From: CAZVPF01 sp964628195
GTDB lineage: Bacteria; Planctomycetota; Phycisphaerae; Sedimentisphaerales; Anaerohalosphaeraceae
DNA length: 64,000 nucleotides
Assembly (NCBI GenBank): GCA_964628195.1
Contig: CAZVPF010000006.1
Location: 76,673-140,672 of the forward strand
Reading direction: 5' to 3'
Shown one piece after another: positions 18,424 through 27,163 of the stretch. Position 1 is the stretch's first letter. Every line of letters starts with the position of its first letter. The notes beneath the pieces were generated by a model. It did not search any database. It saw only the letters and a program-made list of their open reading frames with translations, and had not been told where the DNA came from. The translations under genes and the position numbers were made by a program.

Positions 18424-19030
18424 CTGGGCCTTTCGACTTATCCGCAGCCGTCTGCTCCGGCCCGGCGACCGTTTTAATTATATACGGCTGGTCGACCGGA
18501 ACCTTCCGAAACGCCCCCGAGGGACACGCCGCCGCGATAGAGCACTCGTTACAGTTCAAACATCGATCATGTTTAACCTGCAAAAAAAGTGAACCGTTCC
18601 CAAACGCCGTACACCCCTTCACGCATTTGCCGCAGCCGATACAAAGCGGCTCGTCTATTTTATACTCATAATACGGATCCTCTACGAAGGTCCGCACGAT
18701 AGCACCGGCCGGGCAAAGCTGGTTCTCGGCGCCGGTGTCAAGCCGCCGCGGTTCGGGGTCGAAAAAACCGGTGCAAAGATCGCAATACCCGCACATCGCG
18801 TAAGCATGAACACATTTGACCGCGGACTCCGAAAGCACGCAATGCGTCGCGCACCTGCCGCATGCGATACACTTATACGGGTCGAGCTGCCAGACCCAGC
18901 CCTTGCCCTTCGCATTAACAGCAAGCAGCACACCGGCTCCTGCAACGGCCAGGCCCGAAACCCCCAGGCCCGTTCTGCCGAACAACTGCCTTCGCGTCAG
19001 CTTTTCATTATTCTGTTTATCTTTGCCCAT
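18416..19030 (-). CDS. Tat-exported polyferredoxin, NapG-like
   Basis: The 204-residue protein begins with a twin-arginine type signal (LTRRQLFGRTGLGVSG followed by a hydrophobic stretch). It then carries about four 4Fe-4S sites: CIACGRCATHC, CGYCDLC with a later CPAGAI, CIGCGKCVKGC, and CLNCNECSIAAACPSGA. The architecture matches NapG-type periplasmic electron carriers that pair with NapH. It overlaps the NapH-like gene by 8 bases and follows the 82-residue gene by one base. It should receive or give electrons on the outer face of the inner membrane. Whether it goes through Tat depends on the signal; the RR pair is clear. Confidence 0.87.
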   Translation of the reverse strand: MGKDKQNNEKLTRRQLFGRTGLGVSGLAVAGAGVLLAVNAKGKGWVWQLDPYKCIACGRCATHCVLSESAVKCVHAYAMCGYCDLCTGFFDPEPRRLDTGAENQLCPAGAIVRTFVEDPYYEYKIDEPLCIGCGKCVKGCTAFGNGSLFLQVKHDRCLNCNECSIAAACPSGAFRKVPVDQPYIIKTVAGPEQTAADKSKGPDE

Positions 19031-19031
19031 A

Positions 19032-19280
19032 TTATCGACCCTGGTTTTTCTTTTCAGCTAAAACCTTTTTTCGCGAAAGCGCCTGCGGCAGGCCGCATTT
19101 TTCATAGACCCCGCAATTCGAGCATATCCCATCGGCAATGCAGCTTTTGACAGCCCCGGCTGTCGCACCGGTTTTTTTTATGCCCATCTTATATCCCGCT
19201 GCACCAATCAATGCGAGTATCGAATACCTCGAACCGGCTATTAAAGCGCTTCTTCTGTTTTTATCTGTTTTCCTGCTCAT
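19032..19280 (-). CDS. Small Tat-like four-cysteine protein
   Basis: The 82-residue protein opens with a basic region and an RRSALIAGSRYSILALIG segment that could be a Tat signal or membrane anchor. The C-terminal half has a compact cysteine motif, CIADGICSNCGVYEKCGL, with spacing C-x5-C-x2-C-x5-C, suited to one iron-sulfur cluster or zinc. I do not recognise the family. It is one base upstream of the Tat polyferredoxin and 14 bases downstream of the NHL protein, so it is almost certainly co-translated with them and may be an accessory subunit of the NapGH-like pair. Confidence 0.7.
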   Translation of the reverse strand: MSRKTDKNRRSALIAGSRYSILALIGAAGYKMGIKKTGATAGAVKSCIADGICSNCGVYEKCGLPQALSRKKVLAEKKNQGR

Positions 19281-19294
19281 AGTTTTAGCAACCC

Positions 19295-20329
19295 TTACTT
19301 CGGCACGAAAGACATTATACGGTTCTCGGCAATATCCAGTACGAATATCTTATCACCCAAAACAGCAACGTCAAAAAGCGTCTTTTTTGCGTCCTCAGGA
19401 AACTCGCTTAGTTTATACCCGTCATCGCTGTTCAACAACTGCTCCGGCCCGGCAACGACGCTTTCAAAGTTCCCGTCAATGTCATATATTTTTATCCGCG
19501 TCAGCCCTTTTTCTGCCGTCACGAACCTGCCGTCATCCAATATCGCAAAATTCACCGGGTTGCAGCACCCGCAAAAACCTTCGACCTCCGTCGAATACCC
19601 GCCCCAGTAAAACTCAAGATCGCCCCTGTAAGTATAGGCCTCTATCCTGTGCCTGCCCGGGTTTACCACCCTAAGCAAACCGTCATCCGCAACCGACAAA
19701 TCAAAGTGCGGGCTCGGTATCGAAAATCCGGGTATATTCCGCTGTGGATTTTTCCTGCCTATCTCGTTTACAAGCTGCCCGGACTTATTGTACCGCAGCA
19801 CTATCCTGCCGCCGGCATCTGCCACGAAGACATTATCCTTATCAACGGCAGTACTCGTAAAATACGCCCTGTCCTTATCGCCCTGATCGGCCCAATCCTC
19901 ATAGGTCCCTGTTTGCAGATCGTAAACCCGCACAAAATCTTTCATACAAATATAAAGCTCGCTGCCGTCAACACAAAGCGCGGTAGGCTCGGTTTCAAAG
20001 CTCAAGCTATCAGCAAGCCCGCCGTCGGGGTCGAAAATCTTAATACTCTTATCCCCGGCGATGTATAATTGCCCTTCTCCGTCAACTGCTATTGCCCTTG
20101 ACTCGGCGAATCCTGTCTCTGTCTGCTCACCTGTCCGAACGTAGCTGATCAATTCAGCCGGTATCGCTTTAACATTGTCAACCGAATAGATATAATCGCC
20201 CGGAAGCTTTGTCTTTTCCCTGCCCGTCGCGTCAAACTTCACCACCGCTGTCACCGCCGCCGCAATGGCTGCAAAAATAACAATTCCGATTAAAACAGAA
20301 GAAATATTCTTTTTTTTATTCTCACTCAT
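19295..20329 (-). CDS. Membrane-anchored NHL/six-bladed propeller protein with CGCC motif
   Basis: The 344-residue protein has one N-terminal membrane helix (about 9-32) and then NHL-like repeats with blade motifs such as DGEGQLYIAGDKSIKIFD, DNVFVADAGGRIV and DGRFVTAEKGLTRIKIYD. A cysteine motif, GFCGCCNP, lies between two blades near residue 255 and could bind metal or form a disulfide. The protein is probably periplasmic and tethered. It lies between a PQQ-like propeller gene (6 bases upstream) and the small cysteine protein (14 bases downstream). Its likely role is as a structural or metal-binding partner of the redox chain; no enzyme activity is evident. Confidence 0.78.
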   Translation of the reverse strand: MSENKKKNISSVLIGIVIFAAIAAAVTAVVKFDATGREKTKLPGDYIYSVDNVKAIPAELISYVRTGEQTETGFAESRAIAVDGEGQLYIAGDKSIKIFDPDGGLADSLSFETEPTALCVDGSELYICMKDFVRVYDLQTGTYEDWADQGDKDRAYFTSTAVDKDNVFVADAGGRIVLRYNKSGQLVNEIGRKNPQRNIPGFSIPSPHFDLSVADDGLLRVVNPGRHRIEAYTYRGDLEFYWGGYSTEVEGFCGCCNPVNFAILDDGRFVTAEKGLTRIKIYDIDGNFESVVAGPEQLLNSDDGYKLSEFPEDAKKTLFDVAVLGDKIFVLDIAENRIMSFVPK

Positions 20330-20335
20330 TTAGTT

Positions 20336-21766
20336 CTATTTCCTGTTTCCTATTTCTATACATTTGATAGTCGTTAAGTCTCGTAATATCAGCTTTCCTT
20401 CAAAATACGCAATCGGTCCCCACGAGTCGTGCCCGTCAAGCACTTTTGCCTGCTCAAGCAGCTCAAAACCGCTTGTTTGCGCCCGGACCATCGAAAGCAC
20501 ACCCGTATCGTTCATCACGTACAACATATCATTCACTATTATGTATGGTCCCAGTCCGAATTTGTTCTGTCCGCCGCTCGTCCAGAGTATATTTCCCCGC
20601 AGATCCATGCAAACCAGCCGACCGTCAGGGCGAACCCCGTAAATATTGTCCTGGTAATAAACAGGGGTTTGCTGGTCAGAGCCGAAAGTTTCTGCCTCAA
20701 GCTCAAAAAGAACCTCCGGCTGCATTGCCCCGTCCGCTGCCTGGCTGAGTTTCATCATCATGCTGCCCCTGTTATAACCGCCTGATAGGAACAGCCGCTG
20801 GCCCTCCAGTACAACCGGCGAGGGAATATTCGCGATACGTATCTTCCAGGCATCGCTCTGCCAAAGCAGCCTGCCGTCACTTGCGCCAACCCCAACGATC
20901 CCGCCGCTTGCGGAATATATATACATCCTCTCGCCGAAAAACTCCGCAGCCATTATAGAACTGTGCGTCATCGTCCAGCCCTGCGTATTAGGGCACTGCC
21001 AAACAGTCTCGCCGCTCTCACAGTCAACGGCAATCATCATCTGCTCATCCCCGGCCGGGGCGATTATCACCTTGCCGTCCTCGATCAGCGGACACTGACC
21101 GGCGTACCAGGGCGGAACGGTGGTTCCGTACTCCGCAGGCAGGTTCAGCATCCACTTAAACTCACCCGTACGCGCATCAAGACAGGTCACATGACACTTC
21201 GGCCCGATAGCGACAACCCAGTCATCCGTAACCGCAGGCACCGTCCTGCTCATCCCGTGGTTGCGCTTTATAGACACCGGGTAGGAATACCGCCATATAT
21301 CTTCACCGTTTTCCAGCGAAAGACACCGTATAACATCCCGCTGCCTGTCACGGTCATAGTCAATTAAATACGCCATCCCATTAAGCACCGCCGCTCCTGC
21401 ATGACCTTCCCCGGCCTCCAGCGACCAGACAGTCTCGGGACCTGTCTCGGGCCACTTTTCAAAAAGCGTCACATCCGGGTCGACAGCGATATTGTCCCTG
21501 CCCGGTCCGCGAAAACAAGGCCATCTGCCCGGTATATCCGACGGTTCGGCAGTTGCCTTTTCCAGTATGCCTTCGACTTGTATCAGCCCAGCGGTTTCGC
21601 TTTTCGGCGGCGCATTGTCGGCACCGGGCAAACGGGGTTCCAGTTCCGGCGGCTGGATCGAACTTAAAATGTGAACAACCGCGAGCATCGCCGCAAGCGC
21701 GATAAACACCGGTATGGACCGAATAAGGTAGACACGTATTATTTTTACCGCCTGCATGTCACTCAT
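20336..21766 (-). CDS. Membrane-anchored PQQ-like beta-propeller protein
   Basis: The start is taken as ATG 21766, inside the end of the permease gene (ATGAGTGA overlap), giving 476 residues. A longer in-frame extension to 21832 is unlikely because it lies wholly in the permease gene. One membrane helix (about 12-32) precedes a proline- and glutamate-rich linker. A propeller follows, opening with WPCFRGPGRDNIA and with repeats such as GEDIWRYSY and GETVWQCPN. The WPETGPETVW segment after the first blade also occurs in the double propeller encoded at 8707-11154, so the two are close relatives. It is likely periplasmic. Confidence 0.82.
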   Translation of the reverse strand: MSDMQAVKIIRVYLIRSIPVFIALAAMLAVVHILSSIQPPELEPRLPGADNAPPKSETAGLIQVEGILEKATAEPSDIPGRWPCFRGPGRDNIAVDPDVTLFEKWPETGPETVWSLEAGEGHAGAAVLNGMAYLIDYDRDRQRDVIRCLSLENGEDIWRYSYPVSIKRNHGMSRTVPAVTDDWVVAIGPKCHVTCLDARTGEFKWMLNLPAEYGTTVPPWYAGQCPLIEDGKVIIAPAGDEQMMIAVDCESGETVWQCPNTQGWTMTHSSIMAAEFFGERMYIYSASGGIVGVGASDGRLLWQSDAWKIRIANIPSPVVLEGQRLFLSGGYNRGSMMMKLSQAADGAMQPEVLFELEAETFGSDQQTPVYYQDNIYGVRPDGRLVCMDLRGNILWTSGGQNKFGLGPYIIVNDMLYVMNDTGVLSMVRAQTSGFELLEQAKVLDGHDSWGPIAYFEGKLILRDLTTIKCIEIGNRK

Positions 21767-24700
21767 TCCGCAGGGCCCCCAACATATCTTTCCTAAGCGC
21801 AAGCTGCGAAGCGATCCACGTCCACACCACACCGCTTATGATAATCCCGGCAGTAGTAACAGAAATTGACAGGTACGGAACATCGCTGCCCGCAGCCGAA
21901 ACAACAGGCCACGCAGCGACAAACGCGGCGAGCACCCCGGCCGCCGCACCGTAAACAAGCAGCAATATGTGTTCACAAAATACCATGTTTCGTATATCCC
22001 CTTTGGTGTAACCTACCGCCCATATCATAGCAAGTTCACCCATCCTGCCAAGAACATTCCGCACAACGATAAAACCAAGCCCCGCTGTGCCGAGTATCAG
22101 TCCCAGCCCGCCAAGCAGTTGAAATATCGATATGTAAGTGTTCTGCACGCTGTTGAACATCGCAAGTCTCTCCGAAGCCTGCACCGCCTCGAACCCGTGG
22201 TCACGCAGCCTTGACGAAAGCATCCCCGAAACCTTTTTAATATTTTCATCAGTCGCCGGCTCGATGTCGATCAAAAATACCCTGTAACCCTCATTATCCG
22301 GAAAGTGTTCCTCAAAAGCCTCGTTCGATATCATCACGCTTCCCTGCAGCATCGAACCCTGAACAGCGGCGACGATCTTCAGCCTGATTTTCTCCCCCTT
22401 CTGGCTGCGGTATTCGATAAACCCGCCAACCTCTTTGCCCAGTGACCATTTAACTGTCGCGTAATCCGCTATCGCCGGGACAATGTTATCTTCTGCGTTT
22501 TCATCTTCCAGCAGTATCCACGGATTGGAATCCCTCTCCGGTTCATTTTCAATCTTGTTAAACGAAAACGCCCCAAGCTCTGCAAGCCTGTCATTGTCAA
22601 CACCCATTATCGTCGGCTGTTGAGGCCGGTTCAGGCTAAGACAGCTCGCCTCGTCCCCCTCGCGCAGCCTGCAGTTTACAAAGTTAAGCTCAGCAGCCCC
22701 GCCCGGGTCAATGCCGTAAACATCTCTGCCCTTTTCCGTGTTAAGATCCTCCGCCAGTCCCACCGTCGCCTGCCCGTAAAGCTCGAACCCCCCCGTGCCA
22801 GACTGCCTCGCCCGCGGATTTTTCACACCCAGGTTCCCGTTCACCCCTACCGCTGTTATCATGAACGTGCCGCACGCAATAAGCGTTATAACCGCAAGGC
22901 TCCTGCCGACCTTAACCCCCGAATTCTTCACCGCCAAACCTGCCTCGCTCTTTAGCTCGAACCGCTGCGAGGTTATAACGGTCCTGAGCATATCCAGGGT
23001 GAAAAATATCAGGCTGACCAGAAGCAGCCCGCCGGCCCCGAAAAAAGCGCCAGTTGACAATTCGCTTTTCGTCAAGCCCATATACACAAGCCCCGCTGCA
23101 CCTGCAAGACCGGCGATATAAACAGTCCTTGAAACCAGCCCGCTGCTTTTGCCTTTACCCGGCAAGAGCAACTGCCACTGAACATTTCCCTGCATAAGAC
23201 TGACCGCGCTGTTTTTCAAAACGCTCCTCGCGCTTAGCCATATAACGAAAACTGAAATAACAACCGCAGAGCCTGCCCCGATAAGCACGCTGACAACGTT
23301 AACATGAAAATAAAGCTCAGTCCCCGCTACCGCTCCGCTCCAGCCGGTGGTAAGCGCCCATATCAAAACTTTAGTATACACTATCCCACCTGCCGTGCCG
23401 ACAACAGCGCCGGCAACAGCAACGATTATTCCTTCCAGCAGAAACAGCCCGCGAATAAGTCCGAACCTTATCCCAGCCGCTTTAAGTATCCCTATCTGGT
23501 CCGTCCTGATCTCAACGCCAAGCGCGAAAGTAAGCCCAATCAGTATCACCGCCGAGAATATCAAAAACATGCTCAGGCCTAAGAAAAGCTGCCCGAAGTC
23601 GGTTGAACCCTCCGCAGCCTTCATTGAAGGCGCCCGAACATTAACAAAAAACATCCCCAGGCTCGCCGGGTTCACATTTTCCGCCAAGGCCCCGGCTACC
23701 TGCGTGCCTGTTCGTCCCTCAGCCTCCAGCCGCACTTCGGTCAAGGTCCCGTATCTTCCCGCCCAAAGCTGCTGACCCGTCTCAAGATTAACAAACGCCT
23801 TAGGCGTACCCTTGTACTTATCCCAGTACGCCTCGTCCTTTTCCCGTATCCTGTCAAAATCTATCGGCACCGGTGAACTCCAGTCCCTGCAGTTTTCGGC
23901 ATCTTTCAGCCCCGGAAAATCAGGCATTAAAGAGCCGTCCACACCCGGCGTATCCATTGGTATTATTTTACTGACAACAAAAGATGCCTTCTTTTCGACC
24001 AGCCTGAAACTGCCCGTAAGCACAAAATAATCCAGCGTAACCGTATCCCCCAGCCCGGCATCAAGGTCCTTCGCGGTCCAGTCCGTAAGCGTTATGCCCG
24101 CAAGCTTTCCGTCATCGGCGCTATCGCCCGGCGCGATATCGGCAAAGTCCCCGACCCCCGAAACCGCTGATACCATCGAATACGGAGTGGACCTGTCACC
24201 GCGGGAAATACCGTTGACAAAATATGTAAGTATTCCCACAGGCTCGCGGCCCATTGACATTACCGCATCGGCGACGCTTTTATTTATAAATACAGACTCT
24301 GCCCTAAGCCGGAACTTATCCCCGGCCTTTTCGATATCCACCCCAATATCCTCAACAGCAAATTGCTCCCTTACCAGCCTGTTAACACTTTCGGCGGTAT
24401 CTGAATCGACTTCCGCTCCGCTGGTCCCGGTAAGACACATATTCACCTTACCGGCAAGATTCACCCTCTTTTGCAGTTCTTCAAGCCCGACAAAAACATT
24501 CAAAGCCTGTGATTGTCCCGCATTTAAGCCAAACTCCCCGAAGCTGTCCCTTGAAACAACTTCCCCGACTTCGATCCGCAAACTCAGCGTCCTGTCCTGC
24601 CTGTTCGAAAGCGCAGCGCCTGCAGGCATCGTGCCCGGCTTCGCGGTCGTAATGATAATTTCCTCACCCGCAGAAACACCCAGCCGTTCCGCAACGGCCC

Positions 24701-25109
24701 CGTTAATAGACGCTCCGTTCCCGCCGCCGCCCGGCTGTCCTTCGCCGGTGCCCATTAGCTCATAAAAACCTGTGTCCACCCCGTAAATATTTACCTGGTT
24801 GACGATACGCTCTTCACCGCCAGTGGAAACACTGCCCTTTAAATACAAAACCCCCGCAACATCGGTCTTCAACTGCCCTGTGATACCTTCAACAAGCCTC
24901 TCCGTAAAAAAACCATCCTGCCTGACCATCGCAAGTTCTGTCCCGCCCAGCCGGTCCCGCGTCTTTTTCAGCAGGCTGTAACTTACCGAATCGCCCACTA
25001 TAAGCGCACCGGTAAGCGCAGCGGTGCACACCGCAACCGCAGCGGCAACACTTAAATTCGTCAGCCGGTAATATCTCAAAGACTTAATTAAAAGCCACGC
25101 AAGTTTCAT
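21759..25109 (-). CDS. Large FtsX/MacB-type ABC transporter permease
   Basis: The 1116-residue permease starts at ATG 25109; the upstream TTG is less likely. An N-terminal membrane helix is followed by a long periplasmic region (about 50-520), then three to four helices (about 525-690) with the FtsX signature around ALGVEIRTDQIGILKAAG. A further cluster of helices and a second periplasmic domain follow, and a C-terminal FtsX block (about 985-1110) contains MGELAMIWAVGYTKGDIRNMV. Two FtsX units in one chain mean one polypeptide could form the full membrane part. These transporters act as mechanotransmission or lipoprotein and lipid extraction pumps. The ATPase gene is 18 bases upstream. The substrate is unknown; a lipid or lipoprotein made by this cluster is possible. 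Confidence 0.85.
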   Translation of the reverse strand: MKLAWLLIKSLRYYRLTNLSVAAAVAVCTAALTGALIVGDSVSYSLLKKTRDRLGGTELAMVRQDGFFTERLVEGITGQLKTDVAGVLYLKGSVSTGGEERIVNQVNIYGVDTGFYELMGTGEGQPGGGGNGASINGAVAERLGVSAGEEIIITTAKPGTMPAGAALSNRQDRTLSLRIEVGEVVSRDSFGEFGLNAGQSQALNVFVGLEELQKRVNLAGKVNMCLTGTSGAEVDSDTAESVNRLVREQFAVEDIGVDIEKAGDKFRLRAESVFINKSVADAVMSMGREPVGILTYFVNGISRGDRSTPYSMVSAVSGVGDFADIAPGDSADDGKLAGITLTDWTAKDLDAGLGDTVTLDYFVLTGSFRLVEKKASFVVSKIIPMDTPGVDGSLMPDFPGLKDAENCRDWSSPVPIDFDRIREKDEAYWDKYKGTPKAFVNLETGQQLWAGRYGTLTEVRLEAEGRTGTQVAGALAENVNPASLGMFFVNVRAPSMKAAEGSTDFGQLFLGLSMFLIFSAVILIGLTFALGVEIRTDQIGILKAAGIRFGLIRGLFLLEGIIVAVAGAVVGTAGGIVYTKVLIWALTTGWSGAVAGTELYFHVNVVSVLIGAGSAVVISVFVIWLSARSVLKNSAVSLMQGNVQWQLLLPGKGKSSGLVSRTVYIAGLAGAAGLVYMGLTKSELSTGAFFGAGGLLLVSLIFFTLDMLRTVITSQRFELKSEAGLAVKNSGVKVGRSLAVITLIACGTFMITAVGVNGNLGVKNPRARQSGTGGFELYGQATVGLAEDLNTEKGRDVYGIDPGGAAELNFVNCRLREGDEASCLSLNRPQQPTIMGVDNDRLAELGAFSFNKIENEPERDSNPWILLEDENAEDNIVPAIADYATVKWSLGKEVGGFIEYRSQKGEKIRLKIVAAVQGSMLQGSVMISNEAFEEHFPDNEGYRVFLIDIEPATDENIKKVSGMLSSRLRDHGFEAVQASERLAMFNSVQNTYISIFQLLGGLGLILGTAGLGFIVVRNVLGRMGELAMIWAVGYTKGDIRNMVFCEHILLLVYGAAAGVLAAFVAAWPVVSAAGSDVPYLSISVTTAGIIISGVVWTWIASQLALRKDMLGALRNE

Positions 25110-25127
25110 ATACAATCAAATCCTAAA

Positions 25128-25811
25128 CTAACCTTCCGAGTCGAAAAGCCCGCCGTTCTCAAGCCTCTTTATAAACCTCATCCGCCGCGCATGCTCCATC
25201 GAATGTGTCACCATTATCATTGTAAGCCCGCTGTCTTCGTTCAGCCCGCAAAGCAGGTCCATAATATTCCCCGACGTCTTCATATCAAGAGACCCCGTAG
25301 GCTCATCGGCAAGCAGAAGTTTGGGCTGGTTTATCAAAGCCCGCGCCACCGCAACTCTCTGTCTCTGTCCGCCGGAAAGCTGACCCGGGTTATGCTCGCT
25401 GAAATCACTGAGCCCCACCCGCTCAAGCAATGACACAGCCCTTGCTTTTTTTTCAGCGTGAGTTTTTCCACTGTCCCCGATAGTCGGAATCAGAACATTC
25501 TCCAGCACCGTGCACTGAGGCAGCAGGTGATGAAGCTGAAAAACAAAACCTATCTCATGGCGTCTAAGCTCAGCGAGTTTTGGCTCCCCAAGCTGCCCGT
25601 ATTCCCTGCCCTCAAAAACCACCTCACCTGCTGTCGGTTTATCCAGGGCGCCAATAATATTCAAAAGCGTGCTCTTGCCGCAGCCCGACGGGCCAACAAC
25701 CGCCATCGAAATACCTTCTTGAACATTCAAAGACACCCCATCCAGCACTTGAACCTCATCGGCCCCTTTCGGCGAAGGATACGTCCTGGTCACATTTTTA
25801 AGTTCAAGCAT
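25128..25811 (-). CDS. ABC transporter ATPase, LolD/MacB type
   Basis: The 227-residue ATPase has all motifs: Walker A GPSGCGKST (about 39-47), Q-loop QLHHLLPQ, signature LSGGQRQRVAVARAL, Walker B LLLADEPTGSLD and the switch histidine in MVTHSMEH. The GSLD ending and length fit the LolD/MacB/FtsE group that pairs with FtsX-type permeases. It energises the large permease encoded just downstream. The glycosyltransferase gene ends 47 bases upstream of its start, so all three are probably one transcript. Confidence 0.92.
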   Translation of the reverse strand: MLELKNVTRTYPSPKGADEVQVLDGVSLNVQEGISMAVVGPSGCGKSTLLNIIGALDKPTAGEVVFEGREYGQLGEPKLAELRRHEIGFVFQLHHLLPQCTVLENVLIPTIGDSGKTHAEKKARAVSLLERVGLSDFSEHNPGQLSGGQRQRVAVARALINQPKLLLADEPTGSLDMKTSGNIMDLLCGLNEDSGLTMIMVTHSMEHARRMRFIKRLENGGLFDSEG

Positions 25812-25858
25812 TTTTACCCCGCGTTAAAACAGATCGAAGAATTAACTTTCCCAAAACC

Positions 25859-27163
25859 TCAAACCTCACCACCGGCCAAACGGTCATAGACCCCTTTAAG
25901 TGTTTCCACTGAAAGCGAAACATCAAACCTCTGCTCGGCGATTTTCCGCGCACTTGTCCCCATCCGGTCCAGCTGTTCCCTGTCAGTAAGCACCCTCTCC
26001 AGCGCCCCGGCCAGTTTGCCGGCTGTATTCGGCGAATACAAAACACCGGCCCGTTCCTCACCGGCAATAAGCTCCGGAAAAACCCCTGCCTCCGGTTCTA
26101 CCACCGGCACACCCAGCGCAAAAGCCTCCAGCACATAAAGCCCATATGCCGGCGGCCTGACCTCCGGAACGCAAACACACGAAACGCCCCGCAGAAAATC
26201 CAGCTTCTCACCGCCTTCAACAAAACCCCTGAACTGGACATCACTGTCAACCCCGGCCTTTGCCAACTTAGCTTTCAGACCGTCGACAAACTTAACATCC
26301 TCTCCGGCAAGCCCTCCGGCAATTTTCAGCTTGACATCTTCAAGCCCCACCTTGCCCTTAAGCTCAATAAAGGCATCGACCAGCACATCAAGACCCTTGC
26401 CCGGGCACATCCGCGAAAGATAACCAATACTCGGCGACTCCGGAGCCTGCTGTCGCGGAACATACGCAGAAATATCTATCCCCATCCGCACCACCGAGAA
26501 CTTCTCCTCGCCCGCTCCAAGTCTTTCGCGCATAAACGTTTTATAATACTCGCTAACCGGGACGAACATATCGATATCCTCACACCTCTGCCGCAGTATA
26601 TCCCACGTCCGCTTCCTGTAATCGTCCGGCAATGCGTCGACAAACTCATCCTCGTCCTGAAGCATACAGACAACAGGCACACCCAGCCGGGCCTTTATCT
26701 CCCCGGCCATTCCCGCCAGCAGAATATTAGACAGGCAAACCACATCAGGCCGGTTCTCATCCTCGCTTAGCCACTCGACCAGCCGCCGCAGCTCCTTAAC
26801 CTGTCTGCCATGCTCCCCCATCAGCATCGATATCGTTGTCTCGCCCAGGCTCGCAGCGTCAACCATCGTCGCACGCTTACTAACTATTTCAAGCAATCCC
26901 CGCCTGTCGAACAGTTTATCAAGCCAACGCGGGCTCTTGCGAAATATCGCCATCTTCTGCTGCAAATAAACATTAATCCCGCCGAAAAAAACCGGCGTAT
27001 TCGTCGGGTCCTGCCCCGCCTCGGCCTGTAAAGGCAGATAAAGCGGCATCATCAGAATATCATACCCCTGCCTGCGCAGTCCCTTGACCAGCGTAATATC
27101 CCGCTGGCAGTTTTCGCAGTAAAAATTCTTACCCGAACCGGGCGTAAGTTGTGCTATCTTCAT
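25859..27163 (-). CDS. Glycosyltransferase family 4 protein with N-terminal CxxC
   Basis: The 434-residue GT-B glycosyltransferase has the retaining GT4 C-terminal half (about 240-415) with SIGYLSRMCPGKGLDVLVDAF and the late donor-site segment near EAFALGVPVVEPEAG. The N terminus carries FYCENCQRDITLVKGLRRQG, a variant of the YCGNCxRD motif of a bacterial GT4 subgroup; the paired cysteines may bind metal. It probably adds a sugar from a nucleotide donor to an envelope lipid or glycan at the cytoplasmic face. The start overlaps the propeller lipoprotein stop by 4 bases. The acceptor cannot be deduced, but the ABC transporter next to it could export the product. Confidence 0.87.
   Translation of the reverse strand: MKIAQLTPGSGKNFYCENCQRDITLVKGLRRQGYDILMMPLYLPLQAEAGQDPTNTPVFFGGINVYLQQKMAIFRKSPRWLDKLFDRRGLLEIVSKRATMVDAASLGETTISMLMGEHGRQVKELRRLVEWLSEDENRPDVVCLSNILLAGMAGEIKARLGVPVVCMLQDEDEFVDALPDDYRKRTWDILRQRCEDIDMFVPVSEYYKTFMRERLGAGEEKFSVVRMGIDISAYVPRQQAPESPSIGYLSRMCPGKGLDVLVDAFIELKGKVGLEDVKLKIAGGLAGEDVKFVDGLKAKLAKAGVDSDVQFRGFVEGGEKLDFLRGVSCVCVPEVRPPAYGLYVLEAFALGVPVVEPEAGVFPELIAGEERAGVLYSPNTAGKLAGALERVLTDREQLDRMGTSARKIAEQRFDVSLSVETLKGVYDRLAGGEV

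Noticed and set aside
15324..21766. Cytochrome c-based electron transfer
   Set aside because: I saw no CxxCH heme motif in the proteins of the redox run.
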